Source of the DNA: Peromyscus leucopus
Lineage: Eukaryota; Chordata; Mammalia; Rodentia; Cricetidae
Assembly: GCF_004664715.2 (NCBI RefSeq)
Contig: NC_051083.1
Span: 114,524,534 to 114,588,533 of the forward strand
Length of the DNA stretch: 64,000 bases
Direction: 5' to 3'
Position numbers and translations under genes: made by a program
The notes under the pieces: model-generated
Told to the model about the DNA's origin: nothing
Seen by the model: only the letters and a program-made list of their open reading frames with translations
The model's database searches: none
Shown: positions 23,948 to 35,224 of the stretch, piece after piece
Layout of the letters: the number at the start of each line of letters is the position of its first letter
How positions within the stretch are numbered: position 1 is the stretch's first letter

Positions 23948-24235
23948 GTTAGGATTCTGTATATGTGCAATTCAGGGCCTGGCATCTGGCATCTTAACAT
24001 CATCAGTCGGCGCTGTCGACTATGCCCGCATCGTGGTCATGCCTTAAAAAGCCAGATGTGGACCCCCACCCCTCTCTTTCTGTGTTCTCTCTCTGCTCTG
24101 CTCCCTCCCCCCACTTCCCTCCCCCACCAGGCCTGGATCCCTCCTATCCCCTCTTTCTTTCTAATAAAGCTCTTTATAACTCTGGTAGTTGTGGCCGTGG
24201 CCCGTGACTTTTCCGCTGGTGACCAGCAACACCAG
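23948..24235 (+). mobile_element. LTR-like segment with poly(A) signal
   Basis: Starts TGTTAGG. It carries a promoter-like stretch (ccttaaaaagccagatg) and a pyrimidine-rich block, then AATAAA at about 24161 (tctaataaagctcttt), and a U5-like end 'gtgacttttccgctggtgac' finishing ACA. This layout suggests a retroviral LTR of about 285 bp. I could not find a target-site duplication or a partner LTR, so provirus versus solo LTR is undecided. Confidence 0.5.
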
Positions 24236-24400
24236 CAAGCACCATTTAAACCATCAGATTACATGGTCTTTTGCATGGTCTTAAAATAGTGTATAAATAA
24301 ATGGTCACCACCCAAATCACACAGATCATTGGTTTCTGAGACTATATTAATATCAGTAAATTACACATGTTTGCTGAGCTTATAAAGATAAAGTACCTTA

Positions 24401-24571
24401 GCCGGGCGGTGGTGGCGCACGCCTTTAATCCCAGCACTCGGGAGGCAGAGCCAGGTGGATCTCTGTGAGTTCCAGGCCAGCCTGGGCTACCAAGTGAGTT
24501 CCAGGAAAGGCGCAAAGCTACACAGAGAAACCCTGTCTCGAAAAACCAAAAAAAAAAAAAAAAAAAAAAAA
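24401..24571 (+). mobile_element. Very young B1 SINE, plus strand
   Basis: Full-length B1 (gccgggcggtggtggcgcac ... gaaaccctgtctcg) with an A-tail of about 25 bases. A 16-bp duplication AAAGATAAAGTACCTT lies at 24384-24399 and 24572-24587. The 'gttccaggaaaggcgcaaag' body type is one I associate with cricetid rodents. Confidence 0.97.
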
Positions 24572-24587
24572 AAAGATAAAGTACCTT

Positions 24588-24930
24588 GTGTGTTGATGGA
24601 CACAACTCTCCATAAACCAGCTAAAATGCAGAAACTTATTAAAAGCATAGAAATTTGTTAAAAGCAAATGTGGAATTATCTGTAGTTGTAATAAGAAAAA
24701 TAAACAGTTTTCAGAATTATCACAAGAAAGACATATAATAAGATTGAGAGCTTGATTTTTAGGAAGTAGAAAATCCAATTAATGAACAAAACCAATTCAT
24801 ATTAGAGAAGCTTTTCATTCATTCAGTAAATCTAGACAAAGAGCGAGTAATCCACAAGTTTGAAAAGCTACAAGCTTCCTTCTAATTTAGCCCAGCAACA
24901 GTTACCTACAAATAGGCTGGTTTCTAAATG
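24588..24930. other. Unique sequence, no gene seen
   Basis: No repeat recognised. Confidence 0.5.
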
Positions 24931-25310
24931 TGACTGGATTCACACACCAATGCATCACACAGTGATACTGTCCCCTTTGGATGTCCTTCCCCAAACCTCT
25001 TTGCTGGGTTACAATGACTCATTCTTTAAGTCTCAGCACGAACATCAATTCTATGAATGACTTTCTACCATCTCCTCATTGCAGGCCCTGTGTTCCTTCG
25101 AGGTACTTTACCCCTGACAACCACCCTTACAGGACTTAAAATTCTTTAGTAATCTTTTTAATTTCCTTATTCAATCATAAGTTTGTGAACCAAAACTCTG
25201 TTTAGCCTCGATTATTGTAATTTTTCCTCAGCAAAGAATGGTACCTGGCATATTAGTAGGAACATGATAATTGTTGGCTATAGCAATAAACTGATGGCTT
25301 GATTCATAAA
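24931..25310 (+). mobile_element. L2 relic, 3' part
   Basis: Follows the L2 3' consensus: 'atgactcattctttaagtct', 'atgactttctaccatctcc', then 'gaatggtacctggcatatta' and 'gcaataaactgatgg'. Confidence 0.65.
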
Positions 25311-25559
25311 TGCTCAGATGTAAGTACAATAATGCAAATTTTACATGGTGAAAAGTACTCATTTTTAAAAGCTGAGGAAAATGTACATTAGTAACATGTC
25401 TCTTTAAATTTCACAATGATAGAGTGAATGATGCATGTGTTGATAGGAAGATAGGAGTAGTTTTCTAAGAACACAAATGTCAGTATAAATCAATAAGTCC
25501 AGAGAAGTAATAATTCCTCAGTTATGAATTTATGCTCAAACTGCTTCCATCCAGGTTTC

Positions 25560-25730
25560 ATTTACTTTTACAAATTCTGACTAAAATGCATAAAGGCAGA
25601 TATTATCACTGTCATTTTTCTGAAGGGGAAATGGATTGAGAAGTGAAGTGAACTTTCCCATCTGTAAATGGTATGCCAATATCCGATTTGAAGCTCCAGC
25701 CACTAGAACAGTGTACCCTGGTAAGATCAC
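25560..25730 (-). mobile_element. MIR relic, minus strand
   Basis: 'tattatcactgtcatttttc', 'gaaggggaaatggattgaga' and 'atatccgatttgaagctcc' fit the complement of MIR. Confidence 0.6.
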
Positions 25731-26224
25731 AATTATTATCACAACCTTTTAGAGTGAGAAGAACAGATAAGAGCAAATATCTGACACAGAAAGAAAGCCC
25801 ATAATTCATAGTGACTAATATGTTTTGCTCTAGTAAAAGTAATTTAGCTTCTGGGTTCAAATTACTGACTTAACAAGCACATACAAGGGTAAATTAGGGC
25901 TGGTATGGGCATTTACTTTCCATTTGGAGTTGATAAAATTTTGCATTAACATTAGTCATTCAGTTAACTAGAAGAAATTAACAGGCTAATAAAATGAAAT
26001 GCATTTAACAAGAGTGACCAAGGTCTCAGCTAGAGTAATTAAATCTAAAATGCAATTAAGAAGAAAAAACACACTTTTGGTCTAATCTATATTTGTAATT
26101 AATACCATGTGAAAAGTAACACTGCAATGAAAACACCTATATTAATTTGGATCATTTTAGCCTCATATGATGAAGTTTAATACTATCCAAAAGCATGTAA
26201 ATGAGGAGCACATTCCCATAATTA
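25731..26224. other. Unique sequence, no gene seen
   Basis: No repeat recognised. Confidence 0.5.
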
Positions 26225-26442
26225 TCTTTGTATTTATTTATTTTCTTTTAATAATGTATATATGTGTATGTATGTGCATGTGAATACAGGTGCTTGTGGA
26301 GTCCAAAAGAGGGCATCGGATTCAATACAACTGAAGTTGCAGGCATTTGTACACCATCCAATAGGGGTACTGGGAACTGAACTCAGTCACTTTGCAAGAG
26401 CAATACATGCTCTTAACCACTGAACAATCTCTTCAGCACCAT
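26225..26442 (-). mobile_element. B3-type SINE, minus strand
   Basis: Runs from 'tatttatttattttctttt' through 'ccaaaagagggcatcggatt', 'gtactgggaactgaactcag' and 'atgctcttaaccactgaaca', ending 'tcttcagcacc': a near-complete B3 read backwards. Confidence 0.85.
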
Positions 26443-26454
26443 AACTACCTTGCT

Positions 26455-27330
26455 TAAAAATAAACAAGAAGGGGAAAGAGATGAGACCTCCTGGGTAAAC
26501 TGGGGGCTGGGGGTTGTAGAGAAGAGGGGATGGGAGATAGGAATATGAGGGATCAGGGATGGCCGAGTTGGGGGGAGGGACAGAAAGAGAACAATGAAAG
26601 AGATATCTCAATAGAGAGGGCCATTAAGGGGTTAGGAAGAAACCTGTTGCCAAGGAAACTCCCAGAAATCCACAAGGATGACCCCAGCTAAGATTCCTAG
26701 CAATAGTGGAGAGGGTGCTTGAATCAGCCTTCTCCTGTAATCAGATTGGTGACTATCCTAACTGTCATCATAGAACCTTCATCCAATAACTGATGTAGAT
26801 GCAGAGATCCACAGCCAAGCACCGGGCCAAGCTCTGGGAGTCAAGTTGAAGAGAGGGAGGAGGGATTATATGAGTAAGGGGGTCAAAATCATGATGGAGA
26901 AACGTACAGGACAGCTGTCCCGAGCTCCTGGGAGCTCATGGACTCTAGACCAATAGCTAGGGAGCCTGCATGGGACCAACCTAGGCCCTCTGTATGTGGG
27001 TGACAGTTGTGTAGCTTGGTCTGTTTGTGGGGCCATTAGCAGTAGGATCAAGATCTGTCCCTGGTGCATGAGCTGTTTTTTTTTTTTTTTTGGAACCTAT
27101 TCCCTACGGTGGGGTGCCTTGCTCAGCCTTGATGCAGGAGAAGTTTGGTCCTGCTTCAACTTGATATGCCATGCTTTGTTGACTCCCATGGGAGCCCTTA
27201 CCCTTTCTGAGGAATGGATGGGGGAGGGGAGTAGCAAGGAGGTGGTGGAGGGAACAGGGGAAGGGGAGGGAGGGAAAATGTGTTGGTATATAAAATAAAT
27301 TTAAAAAAGTTATTAAAAATAAAATAACCC
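26455..27330 (+). mobile_element. 5'-truncated L1, 3' UTR only
   Basis: Same 3' UTR type as at 59396-60152: 'gatcatgatg'-like phrase, 'ctccgaccaatagc'-like phrase, 'gcatgggaccaacctaggcc', 'gtccctggtgcatgagctg', 'ttgctcagccttgatgcag', ending 'ggtatataaaataaattta'. A run of 16 T interrupts it near 27076. No coding part is retained. Confidence 0.85.
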
Positions 27331-27940
27331 CACCCCCCAAAAAAAAACCAACCAACAAACAAAGAAACCCAAACTTCACAATTTGGGAAGGTGTTTTCAT
27401 ATTCATGTAAAAATAGGTGCTGCTCCCACTGCAGTTTTAAGGAATGACATTACTATATTTTTTTGGCCTCACGTAACTGATGACTTTTCACTGAGAAGTT
27501 CATGGATTTCACAGGAATGGCCACTGCCCTGAAGCCTAGGAGGGCTCTGTGGGTGTCTTTGTCTAGAAGTGAAAGGCAAAGGTAATTTTCCTGTATAAAT
27601 TGCTAATCAGATTGGGCATATTAACTACAATTTTGGTCTCTGTTAATCCATTGTAAGTGGTATCCATCAAACCTCTAAAATCAGTCTTCAGTGTTAGAAG
27701 TCTAAACTGTTTATGGTGCTTATTGTAACAAATAACAATGTATACCCTCTTATTTAGCCTTTCTACTCTACCCTAGTCTCTAATTACCAGGTGTTCTTGC
27801 TTTATTGTTTAGGTCATGTTCACCGATTGGGCTATTTGTTACTTCTCTGGGCTCTAGGATAAACATAAGAACAACAGAAATCATTTATTCCCCAACAGCT
27901 GATATAAAAGGATACTTTGATGGTAATAATTGCTTTAATT
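27331..27940. other. Unique sequence, no gene seen
   Basis: Starts with an A/C-rich L1 tail; the rest shows no repeat I recognise. Confidence 0.5.
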
Positions 27941-28140
27941 AAATGCCCACTCCATACACCCTATAGTATCACATTCTATACTTGTAGTATCTAATAATTT
28001 GCCACACACATTATCAGATAACTATTACTATTGCCCTCATTTTAGAAAAGAGGAATCTGAGCAGCAGCTGGTTAATTTTCTCAGTGTCTCAACACTATTG
28101 AAATGGCTGACAGAGGATATAAACCAAGATTGACTACATT
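27941..28140 (-). mobile_element. MIR relic, minus strand
   Basis: 'acattatcagataactatt', 'cctcattttagaaaagagga' and 'gacagaggatataaaccaag' match complemented MIR. Confidence 0.65.
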
Positions 28141-28164
28141 TAAAATTTTTTTTGTGTAAAGGTG

Positions 28165-28365
28165 CCAGGGGGCAGGTGTCATAGGTCAGAAGGTAAAGAC
28201 ACTTGTCATGCCAATCTGGTAACCTAATTTTGATCCCAAGAACCCATATAAAAGGTGGAAAAAGAGAACTTATTCCACAAAAGTTGTCCTCTGGCTTCTA
28301 CGCATGCACTATGGCATGCATACTCACTCACACATATATTATACACAATAATAATAAGTTAAAAG
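28165..28365 (+). mobile_element. B2/B3-type SINE
   Basis: 'gtcagaaggtaaagacactt', 'ttgatcccaagaacccatat', 'agttgtcctctggcttctac' and 'gcactatggcatgcatac' follow the SINE type seen at 714. Confidence 0.75.
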
Positions 28366-28449
28366 TAAATAAGTATGGTGCCAGGTGGTAAATTTTCGTA
28401 AGTAGGAGAAAACTCAAGCTTTCAGTCCCTTTGTAGCCTTTTACAGGAG

Positions 28450-28670
28450 TAATGATGATGGCTATCATTTATTCATGTGTTAAAATGTTCACATACACTA
28501 ACTCATTTTATCTTTATAATGATCTTCCTAAGGTATGTTCTGTCATTATCCTCATAGAAAAGAAGGAGAAACTCTGGTACTCAATGATGAAATAACTTAA
28601 GGTCACATGGCTGGGGAATCAGAGATAAAATCAAACCCAAGTAACATGGCTGCAGAGCCTATACATTTAA
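28450..28670 (-). mobile_element. MIR relic, minus strand
   Basis: 'ctaactcattttatctttat', 'aagaaggagaaactctggta' and 'taaggtcacatggctggg' follow the complemented MIR core. Confidence 0.75.
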
Positions 28671-28769
28671 GCAAAACTTGATACTGATGATGAACTGGTT
28701 GAGATCACAAATTTTCCCAAAAGAAAAAAAAAACAAAATATAGAGTTTTACGATTTTTTTAAAAAATAG

Positions 28770-28915
28770 TTCAAAGACGTAGTCTTTCTTATCTTCTTAG
28801 TGAGAGAAGTGAAGCAGCACAAGGTTAATCAACTAGCCCAAGGTCATATAGCTGAGCCTGTATCTGAGCCTAGGTCATCTGACTCTGGAGTGTCTGTTCC
28901 ATTATATCATATTAT
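28770..28915 (-). mobile_element. MIR relic, minus strand
   Basis: 'agcccaaggtcatatagctg' and 'taggtcatctgactctggag' are strong complemented MIR phrases. Confidence 0.75.
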
Positions 28916-29279
28916 AGTCTCTCAGATGCACTCACATGGCAAAATGGGGCCGAAATCAGTTAAATTGCCACTTCTGGTCCTGTGCCTAAGCTACTGAAAT
29001 TCACTAGAGAATATTCCAATAGGTGAGCTGATGGGCTTCACTTCCAATGAAAGTCTCACAAACATACCTCATCTGAGTACTCATCTCTACCCATCAATAC
29101 TACTTTCTCATCAAACTTGATTTCTCAAGCTTCAAAGTGAGTGGATCTTCACTGCTATCCTCAATATTCCCAAATCTCCACCCTCCCACACTACTACTTT
29201 CAGCCTTTAGCTAATAACATTGCCTTATACTGTACAAAGAAAGCAAAAGGCAGAAGAGAAGGAGCTCTCTCATCCTCCC

Positions 29280-30165
29280 GTCACTAAATCTACACACTTA
29301 CCTATCTCTAAATTCTTGTTTTCATCCTGGAAGATTAGAGTCCGTTAATACCATCTTCTTTTCTCACTCAGACCTTTTCTACTGGATCAGTCTGAGTTTC
29401 TCTACTCTTTCAACACCAAGTACATCATAATCAACTGCAGATCCTAACTTTTATTCAAACCACCAAATAAGTTTAAATCCTCCCATCTCTCTTCATCTTT
29501 GCTGGTACCATTTAGATTAGCATTCTTTCTTACCTATCCTTCTGCAATAAACAAATACCCTTGTAATTGGTTGTGGGATTCCATTCTTTTTTACCTTTAA
29601 CTTGCTCTCAAAAGAGCAAGCAAAGTAGATTTTATTTTAAAAAGAACTTTTAAAACATATTTAAATCTTTCCCTGCTTACCACTTTTCTATGGGCTCTCA
29701 TTGCTCTTAGAACAGAATTCAAACATGTGGGTGCCTTATGCTCTGTGTGATGTGACCCCCATTTACCTATGTTAGTTTCATCTGATGCTGTGAGTGTTCA
29801 CTCCACTATGCTGCCCATTCATCTGTTCCTGCAGAACACCATACTTTCCTGTTCCAGGGACCTGTGTATGCTTTTCCCTAGCAAATTTGCATAATGAATG
29901 TCTTTTTATTTGCCAAGTCTCAACCTAAATTTATCTTCTCAGGGAAATATTCCATGAGAACTAAGTAGGTTCTCCATTTCCCTCAACCACAGCTGTGCTG
30001 GCATGTACTACAATCAGTAAGTATTTTATATGTATATTGTGTATTTCTATATATACTAAGGACAGGGATCTTTGTATATCTTCCTACTGTTACTTTTATA
30101 GTGTCTAACAGAATGTCTGGCACCAAACAGGTATTCATTAAATAATTTCTGAATTAGGAGTAGGC
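29280..30165 (+). mobile_element. L2 relic, long 3' part
   Basis: Collinear with L2: 'taaatctttccctgcttacc', 'cattgctcttagaacagaat', 'ttcctgttccagggacctg', 'ggacagggatctttgtatat', and an end 'atgtctggcaccaaacagg ... cattaaata'. Ancient LINE with no usable frame. Confidence 0.75.
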
Positions 30166-30488
30166 TAATTCCCGAATCTCATTGAATAGTATCTGAGACA
30201 ATAGTCAAGTAGACAGACACAGTGCTCAGAATAATAAACCAAAGGTGGGGGGGGTAGTCCATTAGTGCTAGTAAAAGATAACATTAAAAATCTTCAGGTG
30301 AGGTGCTTCTCTTTAAGGTACTTTATAATCATTTACCACTATACTACTACATATATACATACAGTCTGAACAAAGGAGAACAATTATGGCCTCTTTAGGA
30401 ACAGAATCAGGCTTATTTTTAGATTGTTAACTTGTGACAAATGGTATCTAGTATGCTCTTATCAGCTTTCATGATTTTTTTCTCAAAC

Positions 30489-30556
30489 AGAGAGACAGAG
30501 ACAAAGACATACAGAGAGACAGAGAGATAGACAGAGACATACACAGAGAGAGAATA
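30489..30556. repeat. (GAGACA)n-like purine-rich repeat
   Basis: Imperfect GAGACA/GAGATA/GACATA units. Confidence 0.85.
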
Positions 30557-30900
30557 TGAATCTGGAAAGTTGACTCAAATGATGGAAAGAACCTTGAGGG
30601 TTAAAACAATGTAAGGGTCTTCTGACCGAGTCTTCTTCCTCCACTATCCACAGTTGAACAGAGAGTAGTAGATATATTTTACTTGGTTATTTTTACTTCA
30701 AGCCATTTATTCCCCTGCTAAGTAGTTTATCGATTGTTCAACATCAATTTAGAGCTGCAGTTTACAGCACTCTCATCAGAAACCTTATAGTGTTCAAAAT
30801 AAATGACTTGCCCAAACAATACCATGTCAGTTGTTGGAGAAGTAACTCAAGAAAACAAATGCACCTAAAGACAGAAACTAAATACAGACATTACCTTGCT

Positions 30901-30903
<3 letters not shown>

Positions 30904-30944
<41 letters not shown>

Positions 30945-30957
30945 GTGTGTGTGTGTG
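30904..30957. repeat. (TG)n microsatellite
   Basis: A run of TG with one TTG break. Confidence 0.95.
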
Positions 30958-31787
30958 CTTTGTAAGAACAAAAGCAAAACTAAAACAGACAAAAATCTAA
31001 AGCATGAGAAAAATTCAGGAATATGGGAATCTGATGAGAAAAATGTTATAATCCACTATAGCCTACTGCCTCCCACTAGTGCTCCATAAAAGTCATTTTA
31101 CACAGGAAGCACAAAGCTGCCAGATGTTCTTGTTCTTCATTTCCTGTATGAGTTTTTAATTCTCCATATCTAGCCTTATTATTAAAAACAGTGTCCACTA
31201 TTGTTTATTTCCTGGCTTCTAGAGCGAGAAACTCAGACTTACCTACAGTTCATTTGGCATTCAAATCCCAAATTTCATTTTAGAAAGCTAATTTGCCTTT
31301 GTACTGCATTCCTTATTAACAGAAAGTTGGTTATACACAAATATTTTGGGGTTAAAACTCAGAAAAGTCTTTATTATATACTTAAGTATAGTTCTTACAG
31401 TTGGTGGGCCAGAGAACCTCAAAAAAGACACAAATGTATGAATGCTGTCATTTCAGGCATCAGTAGTCATGTACAATGACACAGACACCAGTACTGTTTC
31501 TATTCTTCTCTACAAGAAGCATTTGCTGAACTTTCTTGAGTTTTAGCATCTGCACATTTGAAGTAACTGTTACAGAATGGAGCTGTAACTCATCTGAGAC
31601 ACTTAGGAGATTTCCCAAAGTGCACAGGAATCTGAGCACATATGAAATTGCAATTACTTTCCATTTCTCTTCTCCAATTTCTCCATAATTATTCCTCCTG
31701 ATATGCTTCTGTCTTTTTAAGGGGACTATGGAAAGTGGTGTAATATACTAGAAATACATGACCAGACAGGGTCATATATTCAAGAGA
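30958..31787. other. Unique sequence, no gene seen
   Basis: No repeat recognised. A 92-codon frame (31201-31479) has no family resemblance. Confidence 0.5.
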
Positions 31788-31788
31788 T

Positions 31789-31860
<72 letters not shown>

Positions 31861-31900
31861 TTTTTCTTTCTTTCTTTCTTTTCTTTCTTTTTCTTTTTTT
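31788..31900. repeat. (CTTT)n array grown from an L1 tail
   Basis: More than 20 TTTC units that become irregular towards 31900 and merge with the T-rich end of the minus-strand L1. On the L1 strand this is a poly(A) tail that expanded into (GAAA)n. Confidence 0.9.
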
Positions 31901-32753
31901 CATTTTTCTTTATTAAGAAATTTTCTACTCACTCCACATGCTATCCACAGACCCCTCCTCCTCCTTCCTCCCACCCCCAGCCCTCTTTCCCAAGCCACCC
32001 CACATCCCCACATCCCCCAAATCGAGGTCTCCCATGAGGAGTCAGCAAAGCCCAGCACATTGAGCCTAGGCAGGTCCAAGCCCCTTCCCACTGCACCAAG
32101 GCTGTGTAAGGTGTCACACCACAGGCACCGGATTCCAGAAGCCTACCCATAGACCAGGGACAGATCCCAATCTCCCTGCCTGGGTGCCCCCCAAACAGTT
32201 TGAGCCAAACAACCGTCTTCGGTATCCAGAGGGCCTAGTCCAGTCCCATGTGGGCTCCACAGCCACCAGACCACAGTTCACGGGCTTCCACTAGTGTGGC
32301 TGGTCATCTCTGCATGTCCTCCCATCATGATCTCGACATCCCTCGCCTACAGTATCTCTCCTCTCTCTCATCATTTGGATTCCCAGAGCACAGCCTGGTG
32401 CCTGGCCATAGATCTCTGTATCTGCCTCCAGCAGTCACTGGACAAAGGCTCTATGATGACAGCTACGTTATTTACTAGGCTGGTCAGCAGAGTAGACTGG
32501 TCCAGGTACCCTCTGGACCACTGCCAGCAGACCAAGGTGGGGTCAACCTTGTGGATTCCTGAGAGCCTCCCCAGCACCCTTCCTCTTCCTGTTCCCATGA
32601 TGCCCTCATCTATCGTGGTATCTTCTTCCCTGCCCTCCCACTCTGTCCCTGTTCCAGCTTGAGATCTATATGAGTGGACTAGGGGGGGCGAGGGGGGGAT
32701 GGCAGAGAGTGAGGAGTGGAGGAAGAGAACATAGGGAAATGGGAGGGTCAAGC
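31901..32753 (-). mobile_element. Truncated, 5'-inverted L1 3' UTR, minus strand
   Basis: 31901 to about 32660 is the complement of the L1 3' UTR found at 26455 and 59396 (ccagagggcctagtccagtc; tgtccctgttccagcttga). From about 32660 to 32753 the text flips to L1 sense orientation (gaagagaacatagggaaat, gggagggtcaagc). The two arms meet at a shared GCTTGA/TCAAGC, the microhomology expected of twin priming. The longest open frame in the window (126 codons, 32371-32751 minus) lies here and is not a gene. Confidence 0.8.
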
Positions 32754-32931
32754 TTTTTTTTTTTTTTTTTTTTTTTTGGTTTTTGGTTTTTCAAAACAGG
32801 GTTTCGCTGTGTAACAGCCCTAGCTGTCCTGGAACTCACTCTGTAGACCATGCTGGTCTCAAACTCACAGAGCTCTGCCTGCCTCTGCCTCCTGAGTGCT
32901 GGGATTAAAGACATGCACGACCACTGCCCAG
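32754..32931 (-). mobile_element. B1 SINE, minus strand
   Basis: T-run of 23, then 'caaaacagggtttcgctgtg', 'gtagaccatgctggtctcaa', 'gctgggattaaagacatgca' and the B1 5' end 'cgaccactgcccag'. Its last 12 bases are the first bases of the duplicated segment. Confidence 0.92.
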
Positions 32932-33684
32932 TTCAACAGATGGAGCCTGTTTAGCACTGGGTGCTGTTCTAGGTGCTGGTATTAAAGTGCCACAGAATAG
33001 CTTCACAGGCTCATGTAACAAAGAGAGAAGAGTTTCTGATGTGGCAGAGGCTGTTCCTTTTGTTGCTGTTTTTAATCACATAATGAAACAGAAATGGCTA
33101 CAGGCTGTTAGCAGCAGGTGAGATATCAGAAAAGGAGTCACTTCTTCAGGGCTCCCTGATTTCAGCTTCCTTCCTTATTAGTTCCAGCATAATATATCTC
33201 AGGCTCCAGTAACAGATATCTTAAAAGTAAAACCAATTTTGTGCCAAGTAAATTGAAAGAAATAAAACACTCTCTGAAGAACCCCAACTACACTTCCTCT
33301 CAGTCCAGATCCCTATTGTTGCTTGATCTACACGCTGGGTTTAGAGTCTTACTTGTCTTCCTTTCATCACTCTAAAGCATTCACAGAGGCAGTGGAGTAA
33401 CTAAATTCATCTAATTTTGGAAGAAAGAAACCCCAAAGTAACTTTCTACATAGATTATTCATAGATTTAGAAAATGTGTACTTGGCCCATCTATAAACCA
33501 CACACATGGCTCTTATTGATGGGATCTATCAGTAAGCAAACACAATACGGCTGGCTACCACAAAGCTTACATTTTAAAATGGGATTGCTTAGTTGAGTTA
33601 TTAAAAACTGCCAAAATCATATAACCTAAAGCTAGTCTAAGTAATTAAGAAACCCTTCTTTTTTTATTGCACTCTCTAGCTTCT
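32920..33684 (+). repeat. Copy 2 of the 765-bp direct duplication
   Basis: Near-identical to 17225-17988; both copies end at 'gcactctctagcttct' and diverge immediately afterwards. Its first 12 bases belong to the B1 just upstream. That suggests this location is the source and copy 1 the derivative, but chance microhomology is also possible. Confidence 0.95.
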
Positions 33685-34216
33685 CAAGGGCTCAGTAGAC
33701 GGGATATTATTATTTTTATTTTTTATTTTTTGCTGCTTCTGAAATTCCTTGCATCCCCACACCTAACCTTAGTAACCTCTTTCAGTCACCATCATTCTCT
33801 CATGCCTTCTAGTTGTGATTAGCTCTAATGAAGAGAGCTTTCATTACAATGATACCCCATGTTTCTCCAATCCTGGTGACATAAATTTGATCAAAATCCC
33901 TAAGGCACTGGTCTCTGTCTTGGGGTTTTGAGGATCTCTGATTAGCCTTTTCCTCAGCCTCTGGCGTAAGCCTCCAGTTCTATGTAAAATTCTTCCCTCC
34001 CTTAACCCTAGAGCCTTTATGCAATGTTTACTTTGTATATATTTCTTCCTGATAAATACTTCTCAAACAAAGTGAAAATCGAGGATAGTTGGGAATATGA
34101 AATAACATGGCCCAATTTCAAGGAATATATTTGTTACAAAAACAAATTTGTACTGTCAAAGATGATTTGAAAAAGAAAACCTCTGGAGCCAGGCACAATA
34201 TCTTCACAAAACACTG

Positions 34217-34217
<1 letters not shown>
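33685..34217. other. Unique sequence, no gene seen
   Basis: Starts T/A-rich (33700-33730); no named repeat. Confidence 0.5.

Positions 34218-34261
<44 letters not shown>
34218..34261. repeat. (CA)n microsatellite
   Basis: About 22 uninterrupted CA units. Confidence 0.97.
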
Positions 34262-34264
<3 letters not shown>

Positions 34265-34879
34265 GTTCAGCTGGGATTTCCATTTCTGCAATATGTTCTT
34301 TAAAAACACTGTGTTGTGCATTTCTGGGTTCTTATGGGGTTTTGACATTTTGAAACTGCATGGGCAAATAGGAAAACCTTAAAATGTGATTACTCGGTAG
34401 TCAAATGAAATGTTACAAAAATTTCATCCATTTTTCACAGCCCCCAATTTTTCTACCTCATCTGAAAAATTTTTAGTCCAAAGAGTAATTTTATGAAAAA
34501 AGATAAGCATCTGAGGAACAGAGGATTATAATGAAATTGTGCCCCCTCCCACTATACAGCAATACTAATGTACTTCAGTAACATTTATAAAAACCATCCC
34601 TGCCAGTCAAAATATAGAAAAAAAACAATTTCCTGTTTGTGGAAATAGATGCAATACTAAATAGAACCAAATCAGGCTACAATTAGCTTAGAAAAAAATG
34701 ATATACTAGATTTGGTTTAGTGAATAGAATGTTGCTGCTTTTCAATACATTTGCTTCCTAGTTTAATAAGAACAAAATTTTATTTTAAATCTAAATTAGT
34801 ATTTCCAAGAGAATTCTCATGATGAAAGACGGGGAAGTGGGCACAAATGAAGCATGCATGAAAAAGTTAATAGACAGTG
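34262..34879. other. Unique AT-rich sequence
   Basis: No repeat or gene recognised. Confidence 0.5.
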
Positions 34880-35100
34880 AGTTATCATTCACTGGAAATC
34901 TACTATCTGAATGGCACTTTGAGAAGTGCTTCTCATACATTTTCTCACTCAATATTCACAATCATTTAGACAAGTGGATATATAATACTCTTATACAATG
35001 TATAGTACTGAGTTTAGTAAACAACTGAGGGGCAAACATTAAATGAGGTGTAGAAACTCATTCAACAATAAGCAGAAGAATTCAGAGCTAGGACTGCTGT
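34880..35100 (-). mobile_element. MIR relic, minus strand
   Basis: 'aagtgcttctcatacatttt', 'ctcactcaatattcacaatc' and 'gcagaagaattcagagctag' follow complemented MIR. Confidence 0.6.
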
Positions 35101-35224
35101 GAACTTCTAAGCTATATTTCTACCCACAGAATCTCTAACAAATCGTTTTGTCTAGCATATATTCTCCTGCCATATAAATGCATACTTATAATAGATAAAT
35201 TCTAAATAAACTATTTATACAGAA

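Noticed and set aside
24401..24571. A 7SL RNA gene
   Set aside because: This is a monomeric B1 retroposon with an A-tail and target duplication, lacking most of 7SL.
31788..31900. A CRISPR-like or other functional array
   Set aside because: Simple CTTT microsatellite attached to an L1 tail; no spacers.
32294..32662. 122-codon plus-strand open frame
   Set aside because: Antisense of the minus-strand L1 3' UTR; no independent support.
32371..32751. 126-codon minus-strand open frame, the longest in the window
   Set aside because: It lies wholly inside an L1 3' UTR and crosses the inversion junction, so it cannot be a real protein.
17225..33684. The 765-bp pair as the two LTRs of one large provirus
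   Set aside because: No TG...CA ends, no PBS or polypurine tract, and the 15 kb between contains unrelated older repeats.
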